64,000 nt of DNA from an uncultured bacterium (GTDB lineage Bacteria; Verrucomicrobiota; Lentisphaeria; Victivallales; UBA1829). The stretch's first letter is position 1. Each line of letters opens with the position of its first letter. Location: positions 26,831-90,830 of the forward strand of contig CASFTV010000013.1 in the NCBI GenBank assembly GCA_949297765.1, in the 5' to 3' direction. A model generated the notes under the pieces. It made no database searches. It saw nothing but the letters and a program-made list of their open reading frames with translations, and was not told the DNA's origin. Position numbers and translations under genes: made by a program. This document shows, piece by piece, positions 8,573 to 17,965 of the stretch.

Positions 8573-10171
8573 ATGAAGATTCTGATTTCCCTGCTCGGGA
8601 TTACACTGGACAATCACGGACGCGGAGAAGGACGCTGGGGCGTATGGCGTCCTTCCGTTGCGCTGACCATGCAGGAGAATCTGCATTTCGACCGTTACTA
8701 TCTGCTGTATCAGCCGGATTTCAAACATCTCTTCGATACCGTGACTGCGGATATCCGGTCCTGCTCGCCGGATACGGAGGTCATCGGAGAGGAAATCGCG
8801 TTTTCAGATCCCTGGGACTTTGAAGAAGTCTACTTCAAGCTCTACGATTTCAGCCGGAGGAAAAACTTTTCTGCCGAAGAACACGATTTTTATATTCACA
8901 TCACGACGGGGACCCATGTGGCGCAGATCTGCCTGTTTCTGCTGAACGAGTCGCACCATCTTCCGGGGAAACTCATTCAGACCCGGCCGACAAAGCGGAA
9001 TTGTGCCCGGGGAGCCTTCACAATCATTGATCTTGACCTGTCGAAATACGATCTTCTGGCACAGCGTTTTGCGGTGGAACGGCGCAACGATCTGGACTTT
9101 CTGAAATCCGGCATCGCCACGCGCAACGCACAGTTCAACGCGCTGATCGAAACCATCGAGCGTGTGGCGATCCGTTCCACGGAACCGATCCTGCTGACCG
9201 GACCGACCGGCGCGGGGAAATCCCAGCTTGCAAAACGAATCTTTGAACTGAAAAAACTCAACCGCCAGATCAAAGGCAGTTTTATCGACGTCAACTGCGC
9301 CACCTTGCGCGGCGATCAGGCGATGAGCACGCTCTTCGGCCATAAGAAAGGAGCCTTCACCGGTGCGGTCGGCGACCGGGCCGGACTGCTCAAAAACGCG
9401 GACGGCGGCATCCTGTTTCTGGATGAAATCGGGGAACTCGGCATGGACGAACAGGCCATGCTTCTGCGGGCCGTCGAGGAAAAGACCTTTCTTCCGCTGG
9501 GATCCGACCGGGAGGATTCCAGTTCCTTTCAACTGATCTGCGGCACAAACCGGGATCTGAGGGCGGAGGTCATCGCCGGGAAATTCCGCGCCGACCTGCT
9601 TTCCCGCATCAACCTGTGGAATTTTGAACTCCCCGGACTCGCGGACCGGCGAGAGGACATCGAACCGAATCTGGACTATGAGCTGAACCGTTTCACGGAA
9701 AAATACGGCAAACGTGTAACATTCAACAAAGAGGCAAGAACTCTTTTTCTGGAATTCGCACGGGATCCATCCAATGCCTGGAGCGGAAATTTCCGTGATT
9801 TGAACGCCATGGTCGTCCGGATGGCCACCCTCGCCTCCGGAGGACGCATCGACCGGAAAACCGTCGAACAGGAGATCGCACGGAGTCGGCATATCGCCTC
9901 CCCCTCCGCGTCGGATACGGATCTGGCCGCCCTGCTGGGAAGCAGTTATGCGGAACGATTCGATCTCTTCGAACTGGCACAGCTGAAAAGCGTCGTTGAG
10001 GTCTGCCGGAAATCAAAGACTCTCGCAGAGGCCGGGAAAACCCTGTTCGCCGTTTCCAGACGGGAAAAAACATCCGCCAACGATTCCGACCGGATCAGCA
10101 AATATCTGGCCCGGTTCGGATTGAACTTCCGGGAACTTCACGACTCCGGCGAATCCCGTTCGCGCCGCTGA
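8573..10171 (+). CDS. rtcR: Sigma-54-dependent transcriptional activator RtcR
   Basis: RtcR switches on the rtcBA RNA-repair operon when its N-terminal CARF-like domain senses damaged or cyclic-phosphate RNA. Residues 1-180 form that regulatory domain (start MKILISLLG, HITTGTH strand). The AAA+ domain follows with Walker A GPTGAGKS at about 210-217, the sigma-54 contact loop GAFTGA at about 260-265, and Walker B LFLDEIG near 281. The C-terminal part is helical and presumably binds DNA. The length of 532 residues matches the family. It is transcribed away from rtcA-rtcB but is separated from it by the duplicated control region and a 1.1-kb insert, whereas the usual layout is a single short divergent intergenic region. 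Confidence 0.96.
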   Translation: MKILISLLGITLDNHGRGEGRWGVWRPSVALTMQENLHFDRYYLLYQPDFKHLFDTVTADIRSCSPDTEVIGEEIAFSDPWDFEEVYFKLYDFSRRKNFSAEEHDFYIHITTGTHVAQICLFLLNESHHLPGKLIQTRPTKRNCARGAFTIIDLDLSKYDLLAQRFAVERRNDLDFLKSGIATRNAQFNALIETIERVAIRSTEPILLTGPTGAGKSQLAKRIFELKKLNRQIKGSFIDVNCATLRGDQAMSTLFGHKKGAFTGAVGDRAGLLKNADGGILFLDEIGELGMDEQAMLLRAVEEKTFLPLGSDREDSSSFQLICGTNRDLRAEVIAGKFRADLLSRINLWNFELPGLADRREDIEPNLDYELNRFTEKYGKRVTFNKEARTLFLEFARDPSNAWSGNFRDLNAMVVRMATLASGGRIDRKTVEQEIARSRHIASPSASDTDLAALLGSSYAERFDLFELAQLKSVVEVCRKSKTLAEAGKTLFAVSRREKTSANDSDRISKYLARFGLNFRELHDSGESRSRR

Positions 10172-10220
10172 TCCGTTTTTCCGGAATGCCGTGCCCGCGG
10201 GGAGCGAAAGGAGCGATCTT

Positions 10221-12077
10221 CTATTTCCGTCCCGCGCCGTGGATTGAAAAATTCACGATTCCGGGCTTCCGGCGTTCAAGGATTTTCCCATTCGGGAGGA
10301 AGATGCGTCCGGGACAGTAAAATGCCGCCATGCCGCGTCCTTCCGTCCGGTCCAGGACCGCATGAATATCGGGAGAACTTGTACGGAGACGGAGAAAATC
10401 GGCTTTTGACCCGTCGTCCGCCACGGGTCGGACCGCATAAAAATAGCTGCCGTTCTCCTTCGGGTGGCGCCAGACCAGAGTGAAAAGACGGGCCTTGAGC
10501 AGAGTGTCCGGAAGATAGGCGATCACATCGCGCCAGCGCCCGGAACGCTCAAAAGGCTCAAGTTCCAGATTGCCGCCCTCGGGGAAAAGATACTCCACAT
10601 TATCGTGAAGAAGGGAGGTCCCGGAGAATTTCCCGGGCCGGACCGGACAACCGCCCCGCAGAAAACAGCTGTTCACCGTTGTGACCGATCCGGCGGAAAT
10701 GGAACTCCCCAGGAAGAGGATGTAACGGTCAAAGACAAAAACACTTTTTTTCGCCCGGAATGTTCCGTGACGGATCTCCTGCATTGCGGCGGCGATTTTT
10801 CCGTCCGTCCATCCGGCGACGAGCGGAGACTCATTGAAATAGGCGGTTTTCTTCCAGGCTCCGGGGCAGACCAGTTCTTTCTCCGGGAAGTTTTCCGGAG
10901 CGGTGATGCCCGGGAGTTTCCGCCAGTTCCAGAACGGCGGGATATCCCGGTATTCGCCGTTGTCGCGCCGGATCTGAATCAGACCGTTTCCCATGAGGCG
11001 TCCTTTGAGATTTTCATTGGCGACCGTTTCGCTTCCGATCACGCGCGACGAACACATCCGCAGCGAAAAATACCAATCCTTCCGCCGCACCACAAGGAAA
11101 TCGCTGCTGGAGAAATATTTACACCCCTCCCCCGGATCCAGCGGGACCGCCGACTCCGGGACAAGCCGCTTCAGCGAAGCCGCGATTTCCGAATATGCCT
11201 GAAACATACGCCGTTCCGTTTTCGGCCCGATATAGCGGGAACAGGCGCTCAGATCCAGCGCTTTCTTCCAGATGGTCCAGCGCGGACCGTCGGCAAAATA
11301 ACGGGCGAGAATTTTAATTTTTTCCCGGGGAAAAGCCAGTTTTGTTCCGGCGAGCATCTCCGCGAAGCGCAGATTTGTGGTCAGCGCATGACGGCCATAA
11401 TTTCCGAACTGCAGCTGCGGGCCGTGCTGATGATAGGCGCCGTCGGCCTGAATCCCCTCTTTTCCGGCTTCTACGACGCAGATGGTGTCCAGCAATTCCG
11501 TCCGTCCCTGCATTGCGGACTCCGGATCTCCGAAAAAGATTCCCCGGTTCATGATGACGGAGGCCAGCCATTGACGGTTCTGCCCGGCGCTGTTTTCGGT
11601 TGAGATCCGGTCAAACCACGGCTTCGCGGCCTCCAGCATCCGCCGGGTTGTGACATCGGGACCGAGCAGGAAAAAGATCTCCGAAACAACCAGCGGTCGT
11701 CCAATATCGCGGTGCCACCAGAGCTTTCCGCCGAAATATTCCTTCCCGCTCCAGAAAATCAGTCCGCGTTCGATCGCCCGGATCCACTGCGAATCGGGGG
11801 AATTCCGCCAGATGCGGGCAAACGCGCGAAGACGGTTTTGATGTTCTCCCGTCAGAATATTTTTTGCGGCGTAGTCAATATCTGCCCACGACCCGTCTGC
11901 TCTTTGCGAGCGGAGCCATTTTTCCGCAGCTTCGCGGGAAACTTTTTCCGGAACAGTCCTTTCCGAAACGGTCTGCCAGGTCTTTTCCAGGTCCGAAACG
12001 GAAAGATCCGCAAACACCGACATTCCTGCTCCGGTCAGAAAAAGAAAAGAAATTCCCATCACTCTCAAACTGATCAT
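10221..12077 (-). CDS. Secreted polysaccharide lyase family 8-like enzyme
   Basis: PL8 enzymes cleave uronic acid-containing polymers (hyaluronan, chondroitin, xanthan) by beta-elimination. The 618-residue product starts with a signal peptide (MISLRVMGISFLFLTGAG...FA). An alpha-toroid region follows (about 30-330) with the family core DGAYHQHGPQLQFGNYG near residues 212-228, carrying the expected His and Tyr. The upstream RQWLASVIMNRG segment is where the catalytic Asn lies. The remaining part looks like the beta-sandwich domain. It is shorter than typical 700-1000 residue PL8 lyases, so C-terminal domains may be reduced. It begins 4 bases after the stop of the pseudopilin gene, with GGAG upstream, so the two are co-transcribed. 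Substrate unknown. Confidence 0.8.
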   Translation of the reverse strand: MISLRVMGISFLFLTGAGMSVFADLSVSDLEKTWQTVSERTVPEKVSREAAEKWLRSQRADGSWADIDYAAKNILTGEHQNRLRAFARIWRNSPDSQWIRAIERGLIFWSGKEYFGGKLWWHRDIGRPLVVSEIFFLLGPDVTTRRMLEAAKPWFDRISTENSAGQNRQWLASVIMNRGIFFGDPESAMQGRTELLDTICVVEAGKEGIQADGAYHQHGPQLQFGNYGRHALTTNLRFAEMLAGTKLAFPREKIKILARYFADGPRWTIWKKALDLSACSRYIGPKTERRMFQAYSEIAASLKRLVPESAVPLDPGEGCKYFSSSDFLVVRRKDWYFSLRMCSSRVIGSETVANENLKGRLMGNGLIQIRRDNGEYRDIPPFWNWRKLPGITAPENFPEKELVCPGAWKKTAYFNESPLVAGWTDGKIAAAMQEIRHGTFRAKKSVFVFDRYILFLGSSISAGSVTTVNSCFLRGGCPVRPGKFSGTSLLHDNVEYLFPEGGNLELEPFERSGRWRDVIAYLPDTLLKARLFTLVWRHPKENGSYFYAVRPVADDGSKADFLRLRTSSPDIHAVLDRTEGRGMAAFYCPGRIFLPNGKILERRKPGIVNFSIHGAGRK

Positions 12078-12081
12078 AGAA

Positions 12082-12818
12082 CTACTCCGCAGTTGGTGTA
12101 AAATAATAATCGAACCAAGTGACTGAGCCGATCAAATTGTTCGGATTCTGGAGGGAAAGATCTGCCACATGTCCGTCGATGAACAGGGAGTTCACCGCAT
12201 TGTACCGATGGCGTCCCCAAGCGTAAAACGTCTCTATCTCCGGAGAAGGCAGCGCAATCACCCGCGTGGCGTTCGGAAGCATCGCACAGACGTTGTAGCC
12301 GTCAGCGAGCAGGTTCTTGTGGCTCGGTCCCTTGATCTGCTGAATGGTCTTGTACACATAACGTGCGTCAATGGTGCCGCCCGGACGGTAGTCGAAATAC
12401 CCGTTCCGCGAATGTTCCACATAACTTGCGCCTCTGTCGTAAGGACGGTGGAGGGAACGAACAGGCCGCTCCCGGTCAGAACCCGGTTTTCCTCGCTCAG
12501 TGCGGAGGGACACAGCGGCGGCGACCCGCGGTCTCCGCTGTACCGCCGCGTCATGAAATACTGATAGCTGTAAGACCGCATCAGGCCCGGCCAGTACAGA
12601 TCCATGTCGCTTGCCATAAGACGCGCCGGAAGGAGCGAACCACCGTTGTCATCGGTGTAAAGCATCGCAAAATACCCCATCGACTTCAGATTGTTCACGC
12701 AGGAAATCTTCTGTGCCATTCCCCGCGCCTTGTTCAGCGCCGGCAGCAGCACCGCCGCAAGAATGGCGATGATCGCGATCGTCACAAGCAGTTCAATCAG
12801 TGAAAAACAGCGTCTCAT
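12082..12818 (-). pseudogene. Pseudopilin (prepilin-type protein) gene with a frameshift
   Basis: The N-terminus [20 protein letters not shown] is a class III-type prepilin leader plus hydrophobic helix, followed by [22 protein letters not shown], typical of this family. The frame stays good through [25 protein letters not shown]. The rest of the protein is found in another frame ([19 protein letters not shown] through RYNAVNSLFIDGHVADL to the stop at 12082), including the C-terminal H-x-DG motif. The switch is near 12435-12450. It is either a recent inactivating indel or a sequencing error, since both halves are well preserved. It would be the first gene of the PL8 operon. Confidence 0.8.
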
Positions 12819-12858
12819 TCTCTTCTCCCTGTCAATTTGAGGATTGGTTTTTCTTAAA

Positions 12859-12887
12859 TTATACTGTGCAATCCCGGAAATGACAAT
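12859..12887 (-). promoter_or_regulatory. Sigma-70 promoter of the pseudopilin-PL8 operon
   Basis: On the minus strand TTGTCA, a 17-base spacer, then TATAAT, about 40 bases before the pseudopilin start. It lies in the divergent region shared with the AraC gene. Confidence 0.6.
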
Positions 12888-13013
12888 GGCAGAAATCTTC
12901 TTATTTTTATCAAAACACGACTTTTTTGCAGAAAAGACAGAAAAATCCTCTTTTTTTTGAATTCACAAGATCTGCTTCCTGGAAAATTTTTATCAAAAAA
13001 CCTTTTTCCCGGA

Positions 13014-13042
13014 TTGACACATCCTCTGCATCATGATATTGT
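13014..13042 (+). promoter_or_regulatory. Sigma-70 promoter of the AraC-type gene at 13109
   Basis: TTGACA, a 17-base spacer and TATTGT, 67 bases before the start codon. Two 12-base direct repeats TTTTTATCAAAA (12904-12915 and 12987-12998) lie upstream and could be regulator half-sites, although they are A/T-rich. Confidence 0.55.
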
Positions 13043-13108
13043 ACTTCCGATCCCCGTCCACTTCCGGGTGCGAACGGGAAAACCGAATGACACCGCGCGG
13101 GGAAACCG

Positions 13109-13894
13109 ATGAAAACAACCGATTTTTCCTTTCCAAACACCGTGGAATTTCTGTACGGAGATCTCCGGGAAAAAAAGGATTACAACCGGACCCGTCCGCA
13201 TTGCCATGACTGCTGGCAGATCGAAATCAGCCTCGAAGGAACTCTCCGCGTCAAATTGAAGGATACCGTCGTTCCGCTGGAGGGCGAAGAAGGGATCTTC
13301 ATTCCGCCGGGAGAAATCCATGACTTCGATTACGGGGAAAGCGAACGCTATGCCACGATCAAATTTCAGCCGGGGATTCCGGACGGCATCTTCCCGTGTT
13401 CAAAAATCGACGATTCTCCGCAAAGCCGATATTTTCTTTCGCTTCTGACGGAACAGCTCCGGGAGAAGAATCCTGCCTCGGAGGAGTTGATTTCCTATCT
13501 TCTTGCGGATCTTTTCGCCTGTCACTTCCGCGCGCTGGAGGAAGAGGCTCCACGGATTCTGCGGATGATCGACAAATTCATTGCACTGCGCCACGGCACC
13601 ATTGTGCGGGTTTCCGACCTGGCGGAATTCACCTCCTACCACAAGGACTATCTCAACCGGATGGTCCGGAAAGCCTGCGGTATTCCGCTGAAGCAATATC
13701 TCGACCGCGAACTGGCCAAACGCGCCCGGCGACTTCTGAACTACTCCTCCCGAAGCATTTCTGAAATCGCCGTCGAACTCGGATTTCCGTCGGTCTATGC
13801 GTTTTCCCGCTTTTTCAGCCGGATGAATCAGCACTGCTCGCCCATGACGTACCGGAAGAGCAGACAGAGCGGGAAAACTCGTTTTCATCCCTAG
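13109..13894 (+). CDS. AraC-family transcriptional regulator
   Basis: The 261-residue protein has an N-terminal cupin-like sensor domain (about 20-110: HCHDCWQIEISLEG then EGIFIPPGEIHDF), consistent with sugar binding. The C-terminal part (about 160-255) is a double helix-turn-helix: VRVSDLAEFTSYHKDYLNRMVRK, then SRSISEIAVELGFPSVYAFSRFFSRM. It starts at an ATG preceded by GGGGAAA. It is divergent from the pseudopilin-PL8 operon and most likely activates it in response to a degradation product of the PL8 substrate; the inducer is not known. Confidence 0.9.
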   Translation: MKTTDFSFPNTVEFLYGDLREKKDYNRTRPHCHDCWQIEISLEGTLRVKLKDTVVPLEGEEGIFIPPGEIHDFDYGESERYATIKFQPGIPDGIFPCSKIDDSPQSRYFLSLLTEQLREKNPASEELISYLLADLFACHFRALEEEAPRILRMIDKFIALRHGTIVRVSDLAEFTSYHKDYLNRMVRKACGIPLKQYLDRELAKRARRLLNYSSRSISEIAVELGFPSVYAFSRFFSRMNQHCSPMTYRKSRQSGKTRFHP

Positions 13895-13926
13895 AAAATC
13901 CGCCAGTTTTTCCCGGAAACGGAAAC

Positions 13927-16900
13927 TTATTCCGCTTTGAGGTCTCCGTATTTTGCGGCGTCCTTTCCGCCGACGATGCCTCCGCCCCAGCAGAGCGCGG
14001 CGATCCGTTCCTTTCCGTTGTTCTCGTTGACCAGAAGAGAGAAACGGAGGGGCTCCCCGGACTTCGGAAGATAGGGAAAGAGTTCCGTAAGAGGAAGATC
14101 AATCCGGTAAACCGTTTTCTTTTCCGCCGGCTGGACGAAGATCTCGCACCGCCCGGTTTCCACCGGCATGGAAGCCGGAGTCCAGACCGTCGGACAGTCT
14201 CCGACCACCGTCGGCACATGGCCTTTGAACATCAGATTCTTTCCTCCGGGAATTTTTGCCGCGGAAAAGCCCACGCAGTCGGCATTCAACCCTTTTCCCC
14301 GGCCGTCCACCGAAAACTCCAGCGAATCCCCTCTCCAGAGATCACGCCCCTCCAGCACCGGATGATGGAGTTCGTCCCGCGTTTCCACGATCAGCTGGAA
14401 ACGGCTGTCCGTGACTGCGGCGGCAAAGCGGGTCGGCTTTGCGAATCCGGCGGGAATTCCACCCCAGTGGAACACGCTGAAATTGCTGTTCCAGCGGATA
14501 TTTTCCGGGATCGGCCGCCCCTCTTCCGTCAGGATCGGCTTCCGGCTGTAGACGCCGGCGGTATCATGCCGGAGTTCCCGGGAACGCGCCTCCTCCTGCA
14601 GAACGGAGGGATCATTCTTCCAGCCGGCGGGAATGCGGGGGGCGCGGGCAAAATACACGACATTCGGAGCGAACGTTCCCTTCGCGCCTGCTTCGACACT
14701 CCTCCCCTCCCAGTCGCCGATCCGGCTTCCGGCAACGACCGATTCCAGAACGGGGGACAGACGGACAGGAGCTTTCCCTTCCTGCCAGAACGCAAGATAC
14801 GGTCCGTCCGCGGTCCGGAGAAGCACCGTTTTGAATGCTCCGGCCCGGGCCATGGACTGCACCGTCGGAATCCCGGTCAGATAGCGGCGGGAAAGATTCG
14901 CCAGAATCACCGCGACCAGACGCGGCTGAAGCCGGGGTTTCCCGCGGAAAATTCCGCTGGTATGCGTCAGCGGATCACCGCCCGCGGCATGAAGGGTCAG
15001 AGTCTCCTTTTCCGCCATGTTGACGGGTTCAAAAATGCTGATGCCTTCCACGCCGTTGGAAAGCATGCTGAAAAGACCCTTCATCATGCCGAGCGCAAGC
15101 TCCTCTTCACTGGCTTTCATTGTCGGATAGTCGTAGCGGAGCAGACCCCAGTGCCATTCGCTGTTGAAAACGCGGTGTTTCGGGGAGTTGTATTTCCGGT
15201 CGATTGCGTGAAACGCGGGAATCGTGCAGTTGAGGCCGTGAATGGAAAGCGTGTCAAACGCCTCTCCCGCGCCGAGCCGGATAATCTGTTCATAGAAGGT
15301 CAGATAGCGGTCGGAATACCCGCTTCCGAGGACATTGGAATCCGGCTGAAAGCGCTTGATCGTCCGGTATGCGCTTTTCAGGAGACGCACGAAGTTTTCC
15401 GGGGAGTCGTGCCAGAAGCAGGAGACGCCGGGAAGATTCGGTTCGTTCCAGATCTCCCAGTCGGAGACCTGTTTTCTGTAACGCGAAACGGCCTGTTCGA
15501 TAAAGTTCTCCCAGTCGCGGAACTCCTTCGGCGCCCAGGCGGAATACCCCCATGTGCAGATCACCCAGCGGTCGTCCTCCGGATGACTCGACGCCCAGCG
15601 CGGTGTGCTGCTCAGTCCGAGCAGAGGTTTCAGTCCGGAACGGGAGCAGAGATCCACATAGTCATCCAGAAGTTTCCAGTCGAATTTACCTTTTTCCTTT
15701 TCCAGAAGACTCCAGGTCGCGCCGAACCGCAGATAGCGTCCGCCGACGGTCCGGGCGATCCGGAAATCGCGGTCGCCGAAACGCTGAATCTGCCACGGAT
15801 GGAAAAAGGTCTGATAACCGAACAGACGCGAATGCTGTGCGGGACCGTCCCGGTCGATCACGGCGAAAGAGAGCGTGGCGTTGTCAAAAAGTCCGATTCT
15901 CCCGTCGCTCGCCCGCTCCGCGAACTCCTCGGCCAGAGGAATCGGCCCGGAGGGCGTCTCCGCAAAAAATTCGACTTCGTAGTAGCCGGGCTCCTTCGGG
16001 GTCCACGACCATCCGGAGCGCTTCATCTCCGCGCCGGGAATCCGGAGTTCCGCAACCGGAGTTCGATCGGAACGGCGGATTTTCCCGGTCACAGCGGTGC
16101 ATTCCGGCGGAAGTTCGCCGAGAGCGCGGAATCGGACGGTCTCTCCAAGAGAATACCAGCACAGATCCCGGTCGCACCGGATCCGGGCGAAAGCGCCGTC
16201 GTTTTCCGGGAGAGTCACGGCGGCCTCGCCGAACCAGACCGATCCACGGACCGGTTCCGAGCCGATCCGTCCCGGCTGGAGAGCGATCCGGAATCCGACC
16301 GCCTTTGCCGGAATCCGCGATTCTTCGACCCTGTACTCCGCCGTCAGCCACTTCTCTTTTTCCGAGACCGGCAGGCGCCAGATGATCTGCGAAAAATCCT
16401 CCTTTTCCTTGTTCCGGAACACCAGACGCGCCTGGATCTCATTTCCCGAAAAATCCTTCGAGAGCCGATATCGGAACCGCAGCGTCATCGGCCGGAACGG
16501 TTTTTTCAGAGCGGTGTCGAAGCTGACCCATCCCCACCATCCGCGGGGGACGGCCGGAATGCGGAGCGACTTCCCTTTCGGAATCAGCGACACAGCGGAA
16601 TCCAGTCCTCCGATCTCTCCTTTCGGAGCATCCGGAGAGCGGAACTCCCACCAGAACGAAGGAATGCGGGAATGGTACCTATTCCGGATGAGAGCGCCGC
16701 GCTGGAAGTCGCTGCGGAAAACCGTCACATCCTTGCGCTTGAGCGGAATTTCAAGTTTGTAATTGCGGATTTCGGCATATCCGGTCTGCTTCCAGATCAG
16801 AAAATCAAGAAGGATCTTCCGGAATCCCGGCGGAACCGTGAAGGAGCGTTCGATCTTCTGCCACTCTCCGGTCAGAGGAGTCGGCATGACGATGTCAACC

Positions 16901-17205
16901 CGTTTGGTTTTGGCTCCGTCGGCGAAACGGAGCATGGTCTGAAAGCGGACGTTGCCGCGGACCTCGAACGAAAAACGGCATTCGGAATTTTCCGGGACCT
17001 CCGGCGTTCCGGCGATCAGCGCGGCGGCGCCCTCGGCATTGTTGGAGATCAGACGGATGGAACCATCGTCGTTCCGGGCCATGGAGGCGTTCCCCCAGAC
17101 CGTTTTCAAATCATTCTGCCCGACCGCCTCCATGACGGCCGCACACAACAGATTTCCGGCGGCCAGGAACAGCGCAGCCGCAAGCCAGCGTTTAATTTCT
17201 CCCAT
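13927..17205 (-). CDS. Large secreted clan GH-A glycoside hydrolase (GH39/GH5-like)
   Basis: 1092 residues with a signal peptide ([19 protein letters not shown]). The N-terminal 340 residues are beta-rich and resemble carbohydrate-binding sandwiches. A (beta/alpha)8 barrel spans about 440-760. The putative acid/base is Glu588 in WEIWNEPN and the nucleophile Glu683 in NSEWHWG, the clan GH-A arrangement. The C-terminal about 170 residues look like a CBM9-type domain. It is paralogous in architecture to the enzyme at 20217-23261. Its start overlaps the end of the upstream pseudopilin gene by 14 bases, with GGGGAGA as ribosome-binding site, so translation is coupled. The exact GH family and substrate cannot be fixed by reading. 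Confidence 0.8.
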   Translation of the reverse strand: MGEIKRWLAAALFLAAGNLLCAAVMEAVGQNDLKTVWGNASMARNDDGSIRLISNNAEGAAALIAGTPEVPENSECRFSFEVRGNVRFQTMLRFADGAKTKRVDIVMPTPLTGEWQKIERSFTVPPGFRKILLDFLIWKQTGYAEIRNYKLEIPLKRKDVTVFRSDFQRGALIRNRYHSRIPSFWWEFRSPDAPKGEIGGLDSAVSLIPKGKSLRIPAVPRGWWGWVSFDTALKKPFRPMTLRFRYRLSKDFSGNEIQARLVFRNKEKEDFSQIIWRLPVSEKEKWLTAEYRVEESRIPAKAVGFRIALQPGRIGSEPVRGSVWFGEAAVTLPENDGAFARIRCDRDLCWYSLGETVRFRALGELPPECTAVTGKIRRSDRTPVAELRIPGAEMKRSGWSWTPKEPGYYEVEFFAETPSGPIPLAEEFAERASDGRIGLFDNATLSFAVIDRDGPAQHSRLFGYQTFFHPWQIQRFGDRDFRIARTVGGRYLRFGATWSLLEKEKGKFDWKLLDDYVDLCSRSGLKPLLGLSSTPRWASSHPEDDRWVICTWGYSAWAPKEFRDWENFIEQAVSRYRKQVSDWEIWNEPNLPGVSCFWHDSPENFVRLLKSAYRTIKRFQPDSNVLGSGYSDRYLTFYEQIIRLGAGEAFDTLSIHGLNCTIPAFHAIDRKYNSPKHRVFNSEWHWGLLRYDYPTMKASEEELALGMMKGLFSMLSNGVEGISIFEPVNMAEKETLTLHAAGGDPLTHTSGIFRGKPRLQPRLVAVILANLSRRYLTGIPTVQSMARAGAFKTVLLRTADGPYLAFWQEGKAPVRLSPVLESVVAGSRIGDWEGRSVEAGAKGTFAPNVVYFARAPRIPAGWKNDPSVLQEEARSRELRHDTAGVYSRKPILTEEGRPIPENIRWNSNFSVFHWGGIPAGFAKPTRFAAAVTDSRFQLIVETRDELHHPVLEGRDLWRGDSLEFSVDGRGKGLNADCVGFSAAKIPGGKNLMFKGHVPTVVGDCPTVWTPASMPVETGRCEIFVQPAEKKTVYRIDLPLTELFPYLPKSGEPLRFSLLVNENNGKERIAALCWGGGIVGGKDAAKYGDLKAE

Positions 17206-17956
17206 AATTGTCTCCCCAGTAAGAACGGCTTCGAATAGTGGAATAGGTTACAGAGCTGTTGTCCAGCATCAGCGATTTCGGAAGAGGACCGACATTGCCG
17301 CCGAGAAACAGCGCATTTGCCCGAAGTCCCGGATGGCGGTAGTCCAGTGTTCCCCATCCCCATCCACTGAAGGAGGAATCGCTGAAATTCAGCAGGGCGT
17401 CATAGGAAGTGCGGTTTTCTTCGGCGGTTTTCAGCGGAAGATAATTGTCCACGATCAGCAGTTTTGTCGTTGTGTTGACGTAGGAGGATGAACGGGCGAT
17501 AAAGTTCCGTCCCAGAGGTTTCGTCTCTCCGGAAATACCGGAGATCTGCATCCCCATCCCTCTTCCGTTGTGGCCGTATCCGAAGCGGGTCGGAACCTCG
17601 GGACAGAGCATGACTTTCAGCTGTGTTGTCATTTTGGAGAGTTCAAAATTTTCGCTCTCGTTTTTCCGTTTGTCTCCGAGATACCGTCCGATCCGCCCGA
17701 CCCAGGCATAACTGGACAGCGCAAAAATAGATCCCGATGGAGGAATCTGATAGGCGGGCACGGTGAATCCGTCGTTGTCGTCGGCATAAAACGCGCACGC
17801 GGTTCCGATCTGCTTCAGATTCGACAGGCATCCCGCGGACCGCGCCTTTCCCCGCGCCGCATTCAGCGCAGGAAGCAGCATTCCGGCGAGAATCGCGATG
17901 ATCGCGATTGTGATGAGCAATTCAATCAGGGTGAATTTCAAAGATTTCACAAACAC
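17192..17956 (-). CDS. Pseudopilin (prepilin-type cleavage/methylation protein)
   Basis: 254 residues. The prepilin motif [17 protein letters not shown] near residue 7-23 is followed by [24 protein letters not shown], an alpha-beta globular domain, and a C-terminal H-x10-GG segment ([14 protein letters not shown]) where most relatives have DG. The residue before the expected cleavage is Lys rather than the usual Gly. Proteins of this kind go to the inner membrane and enter type II secretion-like pseudopili. It lies between the WbsX gene (9-base gap) and the hydrolase (14-base overlap), so these three genes form one operon. Confidence 0.9.
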   Translation of the reverse strand: MFVKSLKFTLIELLITIAIIAILAGMLLPALNAARGKARSAGCLSNLKQIGTACAFYADDNDGFTVPAYQIPPSGSIFALSSYAWVGRIGRYLGDKRKNESENFELSKMTTQLKVMLCPEVPTRFGYGHNGRGMGMQISGISGETKPLGRNFIARSSSYVNTTTKLLIVDNYLPLKTAEENRTSYDALLNFSDSSFSGWGWGTLDYRHPGLRANALFLGGNVGPLPKSLMLDNSSVTYSTIRSRSYWGDNYGRN

Positions 17957-17965
17957 CTCCTCTTT

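Larger units (their letters stand above)
8422..8598. repeat. Direct repeat of the rtcA-rtcR control region, copy 2
   Basis: Near-identical partner of 7167-7342, directly in front of intact rtcR and running into its first codons. Differences are few: GACGATTTT for GACAATTTT, AAAAGTAAATAG for AAAAATAAATAG, and the intact ATCATGAAG start. This copy is taken to be the working rtcR promoter region. Confidence 0.85.

Noticed and set aside
12904..12998. TTTTTATCAAAA direct repeats upstream of the AraC gene as an operator
   Set aside because: Too A/T-rich in an A/T-rich gap to be claimed as a separate feature; mentioned only with the promoter.
14218..17238. 1006-codon plus-strand open frame antisense to the GH-A hydrolase gene
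   Set aside because: It is the mirror of a strongly supported gene, has Arg/Pro/His-rich low-complexity composition and no family motifs; long antisense frames are expected in GC-rich DNA.
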